A stretch of DNA of 38,034 nt from the IMG/VR virus record IMGVR_UViG_3300035670_000620, positions 1-38,034 of that record, one strand, 5' to 3'. The DNA comes from a virus. Position numbers and translations under genes: made by a program. Under the pieces are notes generated by a model, which saw only the letters and a list, made by a program, of their open reading frames with translations, had not been told where the DNA came from and did no database searches. Below are positions 24,394 through 31,575 of this stretch, one piece after another (within the stretch, counting starts at the first letter, position 1; each line of letters begins with the position of its first letter).

Positions 24394-24414
24394 GGGGAGG
24401 GATAATCCCTCCCC
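24394..24414 (-). terminator. GC-rich hairpin between fibre genes (terminator or mRNA-stabilising)
   Basis: A perfect 9-base inverted repeat (GGGGAGGGA / TCCCTCCCC) with a three-base loop lies ten bases after the stop of the 549-residue fibre gene and just before the ribosome-binding site of the coiled-coil gene. On the minus strand it is followed by ACATTTTGG, a short T-run three bases away, so termination would be partial. It may attenuate or protect the mRNA. Confidence 0.55.
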
Positions 24415-24423
24415 TATAATTTA

Positions 24424-26073
24424 TTAGTAAGTTCCGCCGTCGATATTACCGAACGAAGGAGCATTACCTGAACCGTTAGAAAGAAGAACTTGTCCTGCAG
24501 TTCCTACTGCGGTAGCACCAATAGCACTTGTACCACCGCCAAAGAGAACGCCGTTAGCAGTTAGTGTAGTTGCACCCGTACCACCGTCTGCTACACCGAT
24601 AGCAGATGAAAGACCGGAAACTGTACCACCTGAAAGCGAACCTTCGAGGTTAGCAACGAGTGTAGCAACTGTATAGCCAGTGCCAGCAACGTTGACAGTT
24701 GTTGTAGGAGCAGTTTGAAGATCCTTGAAGAGTTTCCACTTACCGTCGGATGCGTCACGGAACAGACCAGCATAGAGGTCTTGTGAACCGCTTGTGTCAT
24801 ACATACCGAACAGACCAAGGTCAACTGCGTCTGTTGAGTTGTTGTCGTTACCAACAAAAACGAGAGGGTCAGTTACCGAGATTGTTGTTGAATTAACAGT
24901 TGTGGTTGTGCCTGTAACTGTTAGGTTACCAGCAACAGTAATGTTTGTTGCGGTAATGTCGTCCGAGTTTAGCGTACCATCAACAGTAACATCATTGAAT
25001 GTAACGTTAGCAGTAGTAGAAACGTCTTGACCAATTTCAATTGTTACTGCACCACCAGCAACAGAAGTTGAAACACCTGTGCCGCCACTGAAAGTTAGAG
25101 TGTCAGTAGCAAGTGAGATTGTATCTGTGCCGCTGTCACCAGCAACATCAAGATCGGTCGAAATGGATTGTTCGCCAGCAGCGGTCAGACGACCCTGAGC
25201 GTCAACTGTGAAAGTTGGAATTGCGGTTGAAGAACCGTAAGAACCAGCAGTGACCGCTGTGTTGTCTAGATCGATTGTACCAGATGTATATGTAATACCT
25301 GTGCCGCCAGAAAGATGACTGTCAACACGACCAGTTGTGAAGTAAAGATTGCTCATTCCTTCAGATAGATCGTCTGTATCATGGTTCGAAAGAGATGATA
25401 CAGTACCAGTTACGTCACCTGTTAGATCAGCAGTTACGGTAGCAAAAGTTACGTTTGCACTAGTGCTTACATCTTGACCAATGCTAATTGTACCTGTGTT
25501 ATAAGTGACGCCAGTACCACCAGATAGATGGTTATCAACACGACCCGTTGTGAAGTAAAGATTACTTACACCTTCTGCTAGATCGTCCGTGTCAAATGTA
25601 GCAAGTGAAACGGCAGAAGCGGTGTATGAGATTACACCAGTTGTATTATCATACGAAAGGTCACCAGAAACACTGACGGCGCCTCTTGCGCGGGCATCGG
25701 TGTAGTAAAGATTTGTAGAGCCTTCACTTAGATCGTCTGTGTCATGGTTCGAAATCGAGGAAACTGTACCAGTTACGTCACCGGTAAGATCGGCTGTGAT
25801 TACGCCAGCAGAGAAGTTACCTGAACCGTCGCGCTTTACGATGGCGGATGCAGTATTTGCATTCGTCGCAGCATCTACGAGAGCGGTATACTTTTTACCA
25901 CCAATGGCGTCAATAACAGCGCCACCAGAAGAGTTTACAGATTCGATATACAGAACACCCGCTGCCCCATTATTGGCTGCGTCTTCTGCATATGCCATTT
26001 CACCTTCTAGAAGATCCGAAGTTGCTGGTGCAGTTGAGCCAGAACTTCTCTTGATTTGAATAATTGTTGACAT
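24424..26073 (-). CDS. Repetitive tail-fibre-like structural protein
   Basis: A 549-residue, Gly/Ser/Thr/Val-rich protein. It starts with a variant N-module IIQIKRSSGSTAPATSDLLEGEMAYA. Two long internal repeats follow: TADLTGDVTGTVSS plus SNHDTDDLSEG (residues 93-125 and 214-246), and the DTDDL...NLYFTTGRVDxHLSGGTG segment (161-196 and 232-267). A FVGNDNNSTDAVDLGLFGMY segment (about 410) leads to a C-terminal domain with GGTGATTLTANGVLFGGGTS, a sequence widespread near the ends of phage fibre and appendage proteins. It ends IDGGTY. Composition and repeats indicate a trimeric beta-rich fibre; the receptor is unknown. A late box lies about 200 bases upstream, inside the small neighbouring gene. 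Confidence 0.75.
   Translation of the reverse strand: MSTIIQIKRSSGSTAPATSDLLEGEMAYAEDAANNGAAGVLYIESVNSSGGAVIDAIGGKKYTALVDAATNANTASAIVKRDGSGNFSAGVITADLTGDVTGTVSSISNHDTDDLSEGSTNLYYTDARARGAVSVSGDLSYDNTTGVISYTASAVSLATFDTDDLAEGVSNLYFTTGRVDNHLSGGTGVTYNTGTISIGQDVSTSANVTFATVTADLTGDVTGTVSSLSNHDTDDLSEGMSNLYFTTGRVDSHLSGGTGITYTSGTIDLDNTAVTAGSYGSSTAIPTFTVDAQGRLTAAGEQSISTDLDVAGDSGTDTISLATDTLTFSGGTGVSTSVAGGAVTIEIGQDVSTTANVTFNDVTVDGTLNSDDITATNITVAGNLTVTGTTTTVNSTTISVTDPLVFVGNDNNSTDAVDLGLFGMYDTSGSQDLYAGLFRDASDGKWKLFKDLQTAPTTTVNVAGTGYTVATLVANLEGSLSGGTVSGLSSAIGVADGGTGATTLTANGVLFGGGTSAIGATAVGTAGQVLLSNGSGNAPSFGNIDGGTY
25273..25797 (-). repeat. Tandem coding repeats in the 549-residue fibre
   Basis: Unit 1 (25699-25797 and 25336-25434) encodes TADLTGDVTGTVSS(I/L)SN then HDTDDLSEG and NLY(Y/F)T. 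Unit 2 (25486-25593 and 25273-25380) encodes DTDDL(A/S)EG then NLYFTTGRVD(N/S)HLSGGTG. The units interleave, showing past internal duplication of a shaft segment. Confidence 0.8.
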
Positions 26074-26099
26074 TTAGCTTTCCTTTTTTGTTATCTAGA

Positions 26100-26315
26100 T
26101 CAATAAGTTCCGCCGTCTATTGCAGTCGGTGTTACTGTAGTAGCAGGATTTACTGCTTCCCATTTCTTTGTTTCCGAATTGTAAATCAAAGTGTAACCAT
26201 CTTGTAATCCGGTAGCATCAACGTCTGCTAAACTTTTAACATCCGCTGCGGCACGCTTGCTTACTATGTTTGTATTTATAGTTTTAGTGTTTGGAACAGT
26301 AACTTTTACAGCCAT
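26100..26315 (-). CDS. Small structural-type protein ending IDGGTY
   Basis: A 71-residue protein with a beta-rich N-terminus (VKVTVPNTKTINTNIVSKRA), then a segment SLADVDATGLQDGYTLIYNSETKKWEAV that resembles the short hairpin repeat found near the ends of many marine-phage fibre proteins, and the ending TAIDGGTY. The same six-residue ending is used by the 549-residue fibre immediately downstream. It shares one base with the upstream 109-residue gene. A TATAAATA box lies inside its coding region. Likely an appendage component. Confidence 0.62.
   Translation of the reverse strand: MAVKVTVPNTKTINTNIVSKRAAADVKSLADVDATGLQDGYTLIYNSETKKWEAVNPATTVTPTAIDGGTY
26273..26280 (-). promoter_or_regulatory. 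Possible intragenic late promoter
   Basis: A perfect minus-strand TATAAATA lies in codons 12-15 of the 71-residue gene, 199 bases before the ATG of the 549-residue fibre gene. It may raise fibre expression, but it could also be chance in AT-rich coding sequence (ThrIleAsnThr codons). Confidence 0.35.
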
Positions 26316-26644
26316 TATTTGGTAACCTCCGGATTGACAACCACAATTCCCTCAAGAACTCTTAGAGTTTCTTCTGGGCTTGTGATTTCGATATCGTAAA
26401 CGTATCTACCAGCCTTTATAGCAGAAGTTTCTTCGGCGGTAAGAGAGATTGTTACTTCGCCATCCAATGGAGAAGACACATCTGCGGTAAAATTTATCGC
26501 AGTGTTAGTATAATAAGATTTACGCATCTGAGACGATGCTTCATAATCAGATAAATCTTTAAGATCACCGAATTGATCAGACACAGCAATAGTGAATGAG
26601 AACGTTGTTCCCTGATCAATATAAATGTTTTGAACTTGTGCCAT
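26315..26644 (-). CDS. Ig-like/BppU-N-like small structural protein
   Basis: A 109-residue single-domain protein with the pattern IYIDQGTTFSFTIAVSDQFG, then DLKDLSDYEASSQMRKSYY, GEVTISLTAEETSAI, and AGRYVYDIEIT...RVLEGIVVVNPEVT. This is the strand order of the small beta-sandwich used at the N-terminus of many phage baseplate upper or fibre-attachment proteins (BppU-N type). It is the first gene of the minus-strand fibre run and has a perfect late promoter 26 bases upstream. It probably attaches to the tail or baseplate, which is inference from fold pattern. Confidence 0.7.
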   Translation of the reverse strand: MAQVQNIYIDQGTTFSFTIAVSDQFGDLKDLSDYEASSQMRKSYYTNTAINFTADVSSPLDGEVTISLTAEETSAIKAGRYVYDIEITSPEETLRVLEGIVVVNPEVTK

Positions 26645-26653
26645 GAGAACCCT

Positions 26654-26661
26654 TATAAATC
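26654..26661 (+). promoter_or_regulatory. Possible plus-strand late promoter of the glycosyltransferase block
   Basis: The plus strand reads TATAAATC, one mismatch (last base) to the late box, 31 bases before the first plus-strand ATG (26693). It lies in the transcribed leader of the divergent minus-strand gene. A sigma70-like TATAAT at 26675-26680 without a good -35 is the alternative. Confidence 0.35.
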
Positions 26662-26670
26662 TTTTCGTTC

Positions 26671-26678
26671 TATTTATA
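26671..26678 (-). promoter_or_regulatory. T4-type late promoter for the 26644 fibre run
   Basis: A perfect minus-strand TATAAATA box 26 bases before the ATG of the Ig-like gene, in the 48-base gap between divergent genes. Confidence 0.8.
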
Positions 26679-26692
26679 ATAATGAGTGAGTA

Positions 26693-27379
26693 ATGAAAAC
26701 TATCTTGATGCTGAAATACGGCACAAAATATAGCAAAGAAGATGTGGATCGTATCATAAATGCGACGAACAGAAAGTATAACTATGTCTGTATTACAGAT
26801 GATGATACACTAGATCCAATAGTAAAGACTATTCCTTTACCAGAAGACGTTGACGGAACATTCATTAAAGTGTGGATGTATGGCCTAGAAGACTTGGGGG
26901 ACGTTCTTTACTTCGACCTTGACATTAGAATACAAAAAGATATAGAACATCTATGGAATTATATTGACGAGCGCCCCACAATATGCTATACATATTGGAA
27001 AGATATTAGTTGGGTAGATCAACCAGCGCAATCTTATAGCACACAATATCTTAGTAACTATAACTCTAGTGCAGTTTTGTGGCGTTCTGGTAGTCCTAAG
27101 GCTAAACAGATTTGGGAACATTTCGAAAAAGACATGGACTACTATATGATCAAATATTGGGGTGACGATAGATTTCTATGGCATGAAAAGTTTGACTTTA
27201 AGTGGTTCCCGAAAGGAGAGTTTTACTCTTTTCTTTATGGAGCAGACTACTATGATCCAGAAAAGAGAGTAGTAGATAGATATCGACCAGAATATACAGT
27301 ATGCCTTTTAAATGGCTTAGATTACTATCCAGGATACGACAAGAAATATGATGATCTTTCTAACAATAAAATGGGGTGA
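26693..27379 (+). CDS. Glycosyltransferase-like protein, paralogue 1 of 4
   Basis: A 228-residue protein beginning ILMLKYGTKYSKEDVDRII. It contains the GT-A-type metal/sugar-nucleotide motif in GDVLYFDLDIRIQKDI (Asp-Leu-Asp at 75-77), a preceding CITDDD strand end, and downstream YNSSAVLWRSG, where the acceptor region is expected. The same signposts (KxGxKYxxxxV, FDLD...Q, NSS...W, YSxxxG, C-terminal (I/V)CLxN) recur in the next three genes, showing common descent. It is the most divergent of the four: the second region between strand 2 and DxD is shorter. It is the first gene of the plus-strand block and overlaps paralogue 2 by 32 bases. Sugar and acceptor are unknown. Confidence 0.68.
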   Translation: MKTILMLKYGTKYSKEDVDRIINATNRKYNYVCITDDDTLDPIVKTIPLPEDVDGTFIKVWMYGLEDLGDVLYFDLDIRIQKDIEHLWNYIDERPTICYTYWKDISWVDQPAQSYSTQYLSNYNSSAVLWRSGSPKAKQIWEHFEKDMDYYMIKYWGDDRFLWHEKFDFKWFPKGEFYSFLYGADYYDPEKRVVDRYRPEYTVCLLNGLDYYPGYDKKYDDLSNNKMG

Positions 27380-28115
27380 CAAATATTCCGAGAAGTATGT
27401 GAATAATCTTTACAAAATGGTAAAGAAGAATTACACAAAAGATTTTAGGTTTATCTGTTACACCGACGATTCAAAAAAGATCAATAAGAACATCGAAGTT
27501 GTTCCTATTCCAGATGATGATCTTTTACATCCAAAATATTATTATGGCAAAGAAGCATTCTGTTTTGACCGAGCAAAGTTTCTAGTATTCAACTCGGAAG
27601 AATGGCTAGATTGTGAGTCAGAAGATCAGTTTTGTTACTTTGATTTGGATCTAGTTATTCAGAACAACATCGATGAAATAGATGAACTGGCCGAGAAACC
27701 CAGAATAGCACATAGTCTGTGGCAACCTGCTGGCCAAATGGATGATAGATTCTTCATTGAGACTAGGGGAACCTACTACAACTCTAGTATGATGCTATGG
27801 TCATATGGTCAATGTCAGCATATATATTACGATGTTTACGAAGAATCTGAAATCATATTTAAGACTTTCTTCAAGGGTAGTGACAACTATCATTTCTGGC
27901 GCCAGAGAGGATTCTGGAAAAACATTCCCGATCATTGGATCTATTCATGGAACAGAGGTCGTTATCATCCAGAAGATGTAGAACGTTTCAAGTTTAGAAG
28001 TGATGCCAAAATATGTCTGTTCAATACAGATAATGTTCCTCATCCTTCAGCAAAAGATCATGTAGAACTTATTGAATGTAATGATAGAAGAATAATTGAT
28101 TTATGGACAAAATAA
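27348..28115 (+). CDS. Glycosyltransferase-like protein, paralogue 2 of 4
   Basis: A 255-residue protein starting MMIFLTIKWGDKYSEKYVNN, with FICYTDDS (strand 2 end), HPKYYYG and the GT-A motif CYFDLDLVIQNNID (Asp-Leu-Asp 99-101). It continues YYNSSMMLWSYGQ, GSDNYHFWRQRGFW, IYSWNRGR and ICLFNTDNVPHP. The DNYHFW aromatic motif near the C-terminus is shared with paralogue 3. Two ATGs (27348, 27351) are possible and differ by one residue. It overlaps paralogue 1 by 32 bases and paralogue 3 by 13. A 120-base sample of this gene (27361-27480) is about 29% G+C by hand count, lower than paralogue 3. Confidence 0.72.
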   Translation: MMIFLTIKWGDKYSEKYVNNLYKMVKKNYTKDFRFICYTDDSKKINKNIEVVPIPDDDLLHPKYYYGKEAFCFDRAKFLVFNSEEWLDCESEDQFCYFDLDLVIQNNIDEIDELAEKPRIAHSLWQPAGQMDDRFFIETRGTYYNSSMMLWSYGQCQHIYYDVYEESEIIFKTFFKGSDNYHFWRQRGFWKNIPDHWIYSWNRGRYHPEDVERFKFRSDAKICLFNTDNVPHPSAKDHVELIECNDRRIIDLWTK

Positions 28116-28939
28116 GAGTCAACTACGTCTGTTGTAAATGGGGTACCAAATACAATCCAGAGTTTGTCAATCGTCTCTATCGAATGGCAAAGAAGCACAC
28201 CCCAAATCGTTTCGAGTTTCATTTCTATTGCTATACAGACAACAGTGAAGGTTTTGAAGATGAAATCAAAGTCATTGACTTCCCAGACATCCCAGATATC
28301 CACCCGAAATACTGGTTCGGTTCAGACGATTTCAAGTATGGTATGGCCCGTTGCTGGGATAGACCCAAGACATTTATCTTCAACACCCACAACTTCGCAG
28401 AAGATAAACCAAATGGCAGATTTGTATTCTTCGATCTGGATGTAATCATTCAAAACGACCTGTCACCGATCATCACTTATGACTTTGATCATCCTACTAA
28501 GTTACGTTCATGGTGGCAGGATCCGCGACCTATGAAGTCTCGTAACTTCAAATTGTCACATGGCGCATACACAAATGGTAGTTGTATGGTGTGGTCGAAT
28601 GATCAAACAGAATGCATCTGGCAGGATGTGTTAGAGAATCAAGAACGTATCTGGTTTACGTTCACGGATGGAACTGACAACTATCATAGCTGGCGATGGG
28701 GTGACTTTAGACGCGATGGTGAACCTCCATTATGGAAACATTTCCCCAGCACTTTTGCATACTCCTACAATAGAGGAAGAGACTGGGATGCAGGTGATTT
28801 AGAAGTATCTAAATATAGAAAGAACTGTATTCTGTGTGTCTTCAACGTTGATTTGCTTCCGTTTCAAGACAATAGCAGAGGCAAGGTGAAGCAGGAATCA
28901 TTAGTTGATCCTGATCTATTAGAGCATTGGAATGTTTGA
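28103..28939 (+). CDS. Glycosyltransferase-like protein, paralogue 3 of 4
   Basis: A 278-residue protein with VNYVCCKWGTKYNPEFVNRL, HFYCYTDNSEG, HPKYWFGSDDF and the GT-A motif RFVFFDLDVIIQNDL (Asp-Leu-Asp 111-113). It continues TNGSCMVWSNDQ, GTDNYHSWRWGDF, FAYSYNRGRDWD and CVFNVDLLPF. It is the longest of the set. The start ATG lies 13 bases inside paralogue 2, and the stop TGA overlaps the ATG of paralogue 4 (TGATG). A 60-base sample near its start (28141-28200) is 43% G+C, unlike the 29% of paralogue 2, so the array may not be one recent duplication. Donor and acceptor are unknown. Confidence 0.74.
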   Translation: MDKIRVNYVCCKWGTKYNPEFVNRLYRMAKKHTPNRFEFHFYCYTDNSEGFEDEIKVIDFPDIPDIHPKYWFGSDDFKYGMARCWDRPKTFIFNTHNFAEDKPNGRFVFFDLDVIIQNDLSPIITYDFDHPTKLRSWWQDPRPMKSRNFKLSHGAYTNGSCMVWSNDQTECIWQDVLENQERIWFTFTDGTDNYHSWRWGDFRRDGEPPLWKHFPSTFAYSYNRGRDWDAGDLEVSKYRKNCILCVFNVDLLPFQDNSRGKVKQESLVDPDLLEHWNV

Positions 28940-29622
28940 TGATTAATATCTACACCGTGAAATGGGGCTTTAAGTATGGACCAGAATATGTCAATCGCAT
29001 ATTCGATGAGTGCAAACAACACATTACTGCCGAGTTTGAGTTTCATTGTATCACAGAACACTCTGTAGGTCTCAATCCAGAAATCACTGTAATTGATTTG
29101 CCCGCAGACAACTACTACGAAAAGTGGTGGAACAAATTATATTTGTTTGATCGTCATCTAATGAGAAAAGATGGAGAAAAGTTATTCTTCGATCTTGACA
29201 TTTCAATTCAGCAAAATATCGACTGTATCGTAGAACATGATCCAGAAGACGGATTGACTTTTGTTCGCACCCACTGGCACAATCTAAACAAGATGAAGAA
29301 AGATTGTAAGGATATACCCCATAAGTATACCGATTTAAACTCAAGTGTTCTTAGATGGAACGATAGGTTAGACATTGACAAAATCACCAAGTTCGTTAGA
29401 GATTATCCTGATCAAATGTTTTTTTATTATCGGGGTCTGGATAATATGTTCGGTCATCAGCGAGAACGTCTTTTAAAGATTAATTATTTTCCTGATGGAT
29501 GGGTATACAGTTACAACTATGGTTACATGTGGCCAACAGATGTGAGAGAACAAGTCATTCGTGAAGAGCCACTAATTTGTCTATATGATTCAATGGAAAG
29601 ACCGCAAGATGCTAAACTATAA
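28939..29622 (+). CDS. Glycosyltransferase-like protein, paralogue 4 of 4
   Basis: A 227-residue protein beginning MINIYTVKWGFKYGPEYVNR, with EFHCITEHSVGLN and the GT-A motif KLFFDLDISIQQNID (Asp-Leu-Asp 85-87). It continues DLNSSVLRWND, YRGLDNMFGHQ, VYSYNYGYMWP and LICLYDSMERP. I start it at the ATG of 28939-28941, which overlaps the stop of paralogue 3 as TGATG, rather than at a TTG four codons upstream. It is shorter than paralogues 2 and 3 in the segment before DxD. It overlaps the methyltransferase-like gene by 14 bases. Confidence 0.72.
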   Translation: MINIYTVKWGFKYGPEYVNRIFDECKQHITAEFEFHCITEHSVGLNPEITVIDLPADNYYEKWWNKLYLFDRHLMRKDGEKLFFDLDISIQQNIDCIVEHDPEDGLTFVRTHWHNLNKMKKDCKDIPHKYTDLNSSVLRWNDRLDIDKITKFVRDYPDQMFFYYRGLDNMFGHQRERLLKINYFPDGWVYSYNYGYMWPTDVREQVIREEPLICLYDSMERPQDAKL

Positions 29623-30265
29623 TTTTTTGAACAACTATCGTAATTGGGGTGAAGGTCTAGATAAGATCAGCCATGAAATGCCATATAAGCATGATGACTT
29701 TCGCAAATCTTTGAATCCAAATACAATGGATGCAGCAATTTGGCTAGTCGAAGAACTGAAAAAGCATGTTGACTTTACGAAGAAACTTGATATCACGATT
29801 CTAAACTCTTGGCTAGGCTTCCCCCTAGTTCCTTTACTATGTGAAAATCTAAGCGTAAAGAAGTTAAATCTAATCGATGTTGATAAAGATGCATTGGAAC
29901 TTTCTAAAGTTTTCAATCGTTATTATTCAGAAAAGGATATCGAACTTAATCACTTGAATTGGGATGTTCCCTTTGCATATCATGATATCAATGCTCTTCG
30001 TACCGATGTTGTTATTTCTCTTTCATGTGAGGCAATGTATCCGCTAAAGAATATGACGACCGCAAACAAGGATTGTATCTTTGCATGCCAATCATCTAAC
30101 GTGTTTAGAGAAATGTATGGCATAAACTGTGTTCCTACAATTCAGGATCATATCGAAAACGTCGGAATAAATAATATTATGTACCAAGGTCAAATCGAAC
30201 AATCATATTGGTCGTGGGACGGCAAGGTAAACTTCGATAGATTTATGGTTGTAGGAAGGAAATAA
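29609..30265 (+). CDS. SAM-dependent methyltransferase-like protein
   Basis: A 218-residue protein with a class-I (Rossmann-like) layout: KKLDITILNSWLGFPLVPLL (59-78) stands where motif I is expected, followed by KKLNLIDVDKDALELSKVF (84-102) with an acidic end of strand 2 (Asp90/Asp92). DVVISLSCEAMYPL further on resembles the motif IV strand and loop. The glycine loop is atypical (NSWLGFP instead of GxGxG), so it could be a divergent or non-methyltransferase member. I choose the ATG at 29609 because GGAAAG lies upstream; an in-frame ATG at 29585 lacks such a site. One base separates its stop from the next gene, so it belongs to the same unit as the four glycosyltransferase-like genes. Confidence 0.55.
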   Translation: MLNYNFLNNYRNWGEGLDKISHEMPYKHDDFRKSLNPNTMDAAIWLVEELKKHVDFTKKLDITILNSWLGFPLVPLLCENLSVKKLNLIDVDKDALELSKVFNRYYSEKDIELNHLNWDVPFAYHDINALRTDVVISLSCEAMYPLKNMTTANKDCIFACQSSNVFREMYGINCVPTIQDHIENVGINNIMYQGQIEQSYWSWDGKVNFDRFMVVGRK

Positions 30266-30266
30266 A

Positions 30267-30941
30267 ATGGGTAAAGCGAAAATCGTTGCACCTCCTCCAA
30301 AAGATTATATTCCAGAACCCCTGATTTCTCCTCCAGTAGAAATAAATTTAGAAGAAACTGTTATTCAAGAATGGTCTGATAGTAATTTAATTGAACAGTT
30401 AGACGAAATAATTGTTCAGGAAGAACCAGTGTCTTCCGAAGAAGAACTCGAAAAAGAGCGTATCGCACAAGAAAAATATGAAGAAATTCAACGGCAAAAG
30501 ATAGAAGCAGAAGAACAGGCTAAGCGAAGAGAAAAGCTGGAAAAGAAAAGTAAGAAAAAAGATACAGAATTATTAGCAGAATTAGAATTATTACGTGCAT
30601 CAAACGAACAACTTGCGCGAGAAAAAGAAGCAGCAGAAAAAGCAAGAGAGGAAACTATTCTTGCTATGCGTAATAAAGCCACTGAACAGCGCGGCAATCA
30701 ATTAAATTTAGTGAAGCAACGCAAGCCTTCTCTTTGGACAAGATTTAAAAATCTACTAAAGAGAAGAAGAATGCAAGTAGCAACGGTAGGAATTAAAAAC
30801 TATGAAACCGCAATTCTACAACGAGCGAGAATTGCGGTCCCAAAGATGTTAGATGATTTAGAAAAGATGCACGAACAGTTGACTATAATGGAAGAACTGT
30901 TAGCAAAATATACCGAGCGTCAAAAAATTAAAGATCAGTAA
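30267..30941 (+). CDS. Coiled-coil protein of unknown function
   Basis: A 224-residue protein in three parts: a Pro/Glu-rich acidic N-terminus (1-55, with APPPKDYIPEP), a long, very charged coiled coil (about 56-145), and a basic segment (QRKPSLWTRFKNLLKRRRMQ, about 151-170) followed by a C-terminal helical hairpin. No membrane segment or catalytic motif is seen. It is the last gene of the plus-strand block and ends tail-to-tail with the oxygenase-like gene, overlapping it by 14 bases. It could scaffold the neighbouring enzymes or be virion-associated; neither is shown. Confidence 0.65.
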   Translation: MGKAKIVAPPPKDYIPEPLISPPVEINLEETVIQEWSDSNLIEQLDEIIVQEEPVSSEEELEKERIAQEKYEEIQRQKIEAEEQAKRREKLEKKSKKKDTELLAELELLRASNEQLAREKEAAEKAREETILAMRNKATEQRGNQLNLVKQRKPSLWTRFKNLLKRRRMQVATVGIKNYETAILQRARIAVPKMLDDLEKMHEQLTIMEELLAKYTERQKIKDQ

Positions 30942-31575
30942 AATCTAATCCAGAAATATCTTCAACCATTGATTTCCAGAGGTCCTCATGGGGAATGACG
31001 TAACCGAGAGTGAGTCGCTTGCTGCGACTCCCAGCACAATGATAGAAGACTTGATCAGTCTCACTCCGCCTACCGAAGTAACCGACCTTGACCGACCAAC
31101 CCTTGGGGTCCCAAAGAGTGACCACTTCTTTTGTTACTGGGTCTAGATATCTAAAGAAGCCAGCATTTTCTTCTGTATTATAGGTTAGAAGAATATTATA
31201 GCCAGCGGCGTTCCAGTTTGTATGCCAGCCCATGAATCCATTTTCTGGATAGTAAACATGAACGGCGTTGTTTCTAGCACCCAGAAAAGAGATAAGTTCT
31301 CTATTTAATTTTTGTTGCTTTTCTCTATGAATGGTTGGAACTGAGTCTACCATACCAATATCACAACAGAATGCTGTTTCTGGATAACCTTCATGATCGC
31401 CGTCTTTATCGACAATTTCGTTCATATACGTTTCGGATGTGCCGCTATCAATATCAAACCCGCGGCGTCTATCTGGTTCACGTAAACTATCATGGTCGGT
31501 TTGAGAGAAGAACCATTCCGTATAGGGAGTGAGTATCTCCAAAAGTTCTGGATTAATCGTATTAGAAAATTTCAT
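30928..31575 (-). CDS. 2OG-Fe(II) oxygenase-like protein with HxN in place of HxD
   Basis: A 215-residue protein with the C-terminal double-stranded beta-helix pattern of 2-oxoglutarate/Fe(II) oxygenases. GFMGWHTNWNAAGYNILL gives His118 and Asn120 where the metal-binding HxD is expected, GFFRYLDPVTKEVVTLWDPK is the middle strand set, and FYHCAGSRSKRLTLGYVI gives the distal His179 and the 2OG-binding Arg187. The Asn replacing Asp would leave only two protein metal ligands, so catalysis may be altered, as in halogenase-type variants, or lost. The ATG (31573-31575) overlaps the stop of the upstream glycosyltransferase as TGATG, so the two are translationally linked. It faces the plus-strand block end to end. 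Confidence 0.62.
   Translation of the reverse strand: MKFSNTINPELLEILTPYTEWFFSQTDHDSLREPDRRRGFDIDSGTSETYMNEIVDKDGDHEGYPETAFCCDIGMVDSVPTIHREKQQKLNRELISFLGARNNAVHVYYPENGFMGWHTNWNAAGYNILLTYNTEENAGFFRYLDPVTKEVVTLWDPKGWSVKVGYFGRRSETDQVFYHCAGSRSKRLTLGYVIPHEDLWKSMVEDISGLDFTDL

Noticed and set aside
26693-29622. The four glycosyltransferase-like frames as pieces of one frameshifted gene.
   Set aside because: Each has its own start, full set of landmarks including FDLD, and a natural stop-start overlap, so they are separate paralogues.
31012-31030. Perfect 7-base inverted repeat (GAGTCGC ... GCGACTC, five-base loop) that might be a terminator or operator.
   Set aside because: It lies well inside the oxygenase-like gene at the conserved SRSKRL codons, has no T-run on either strand, and is explained by coding constraint.
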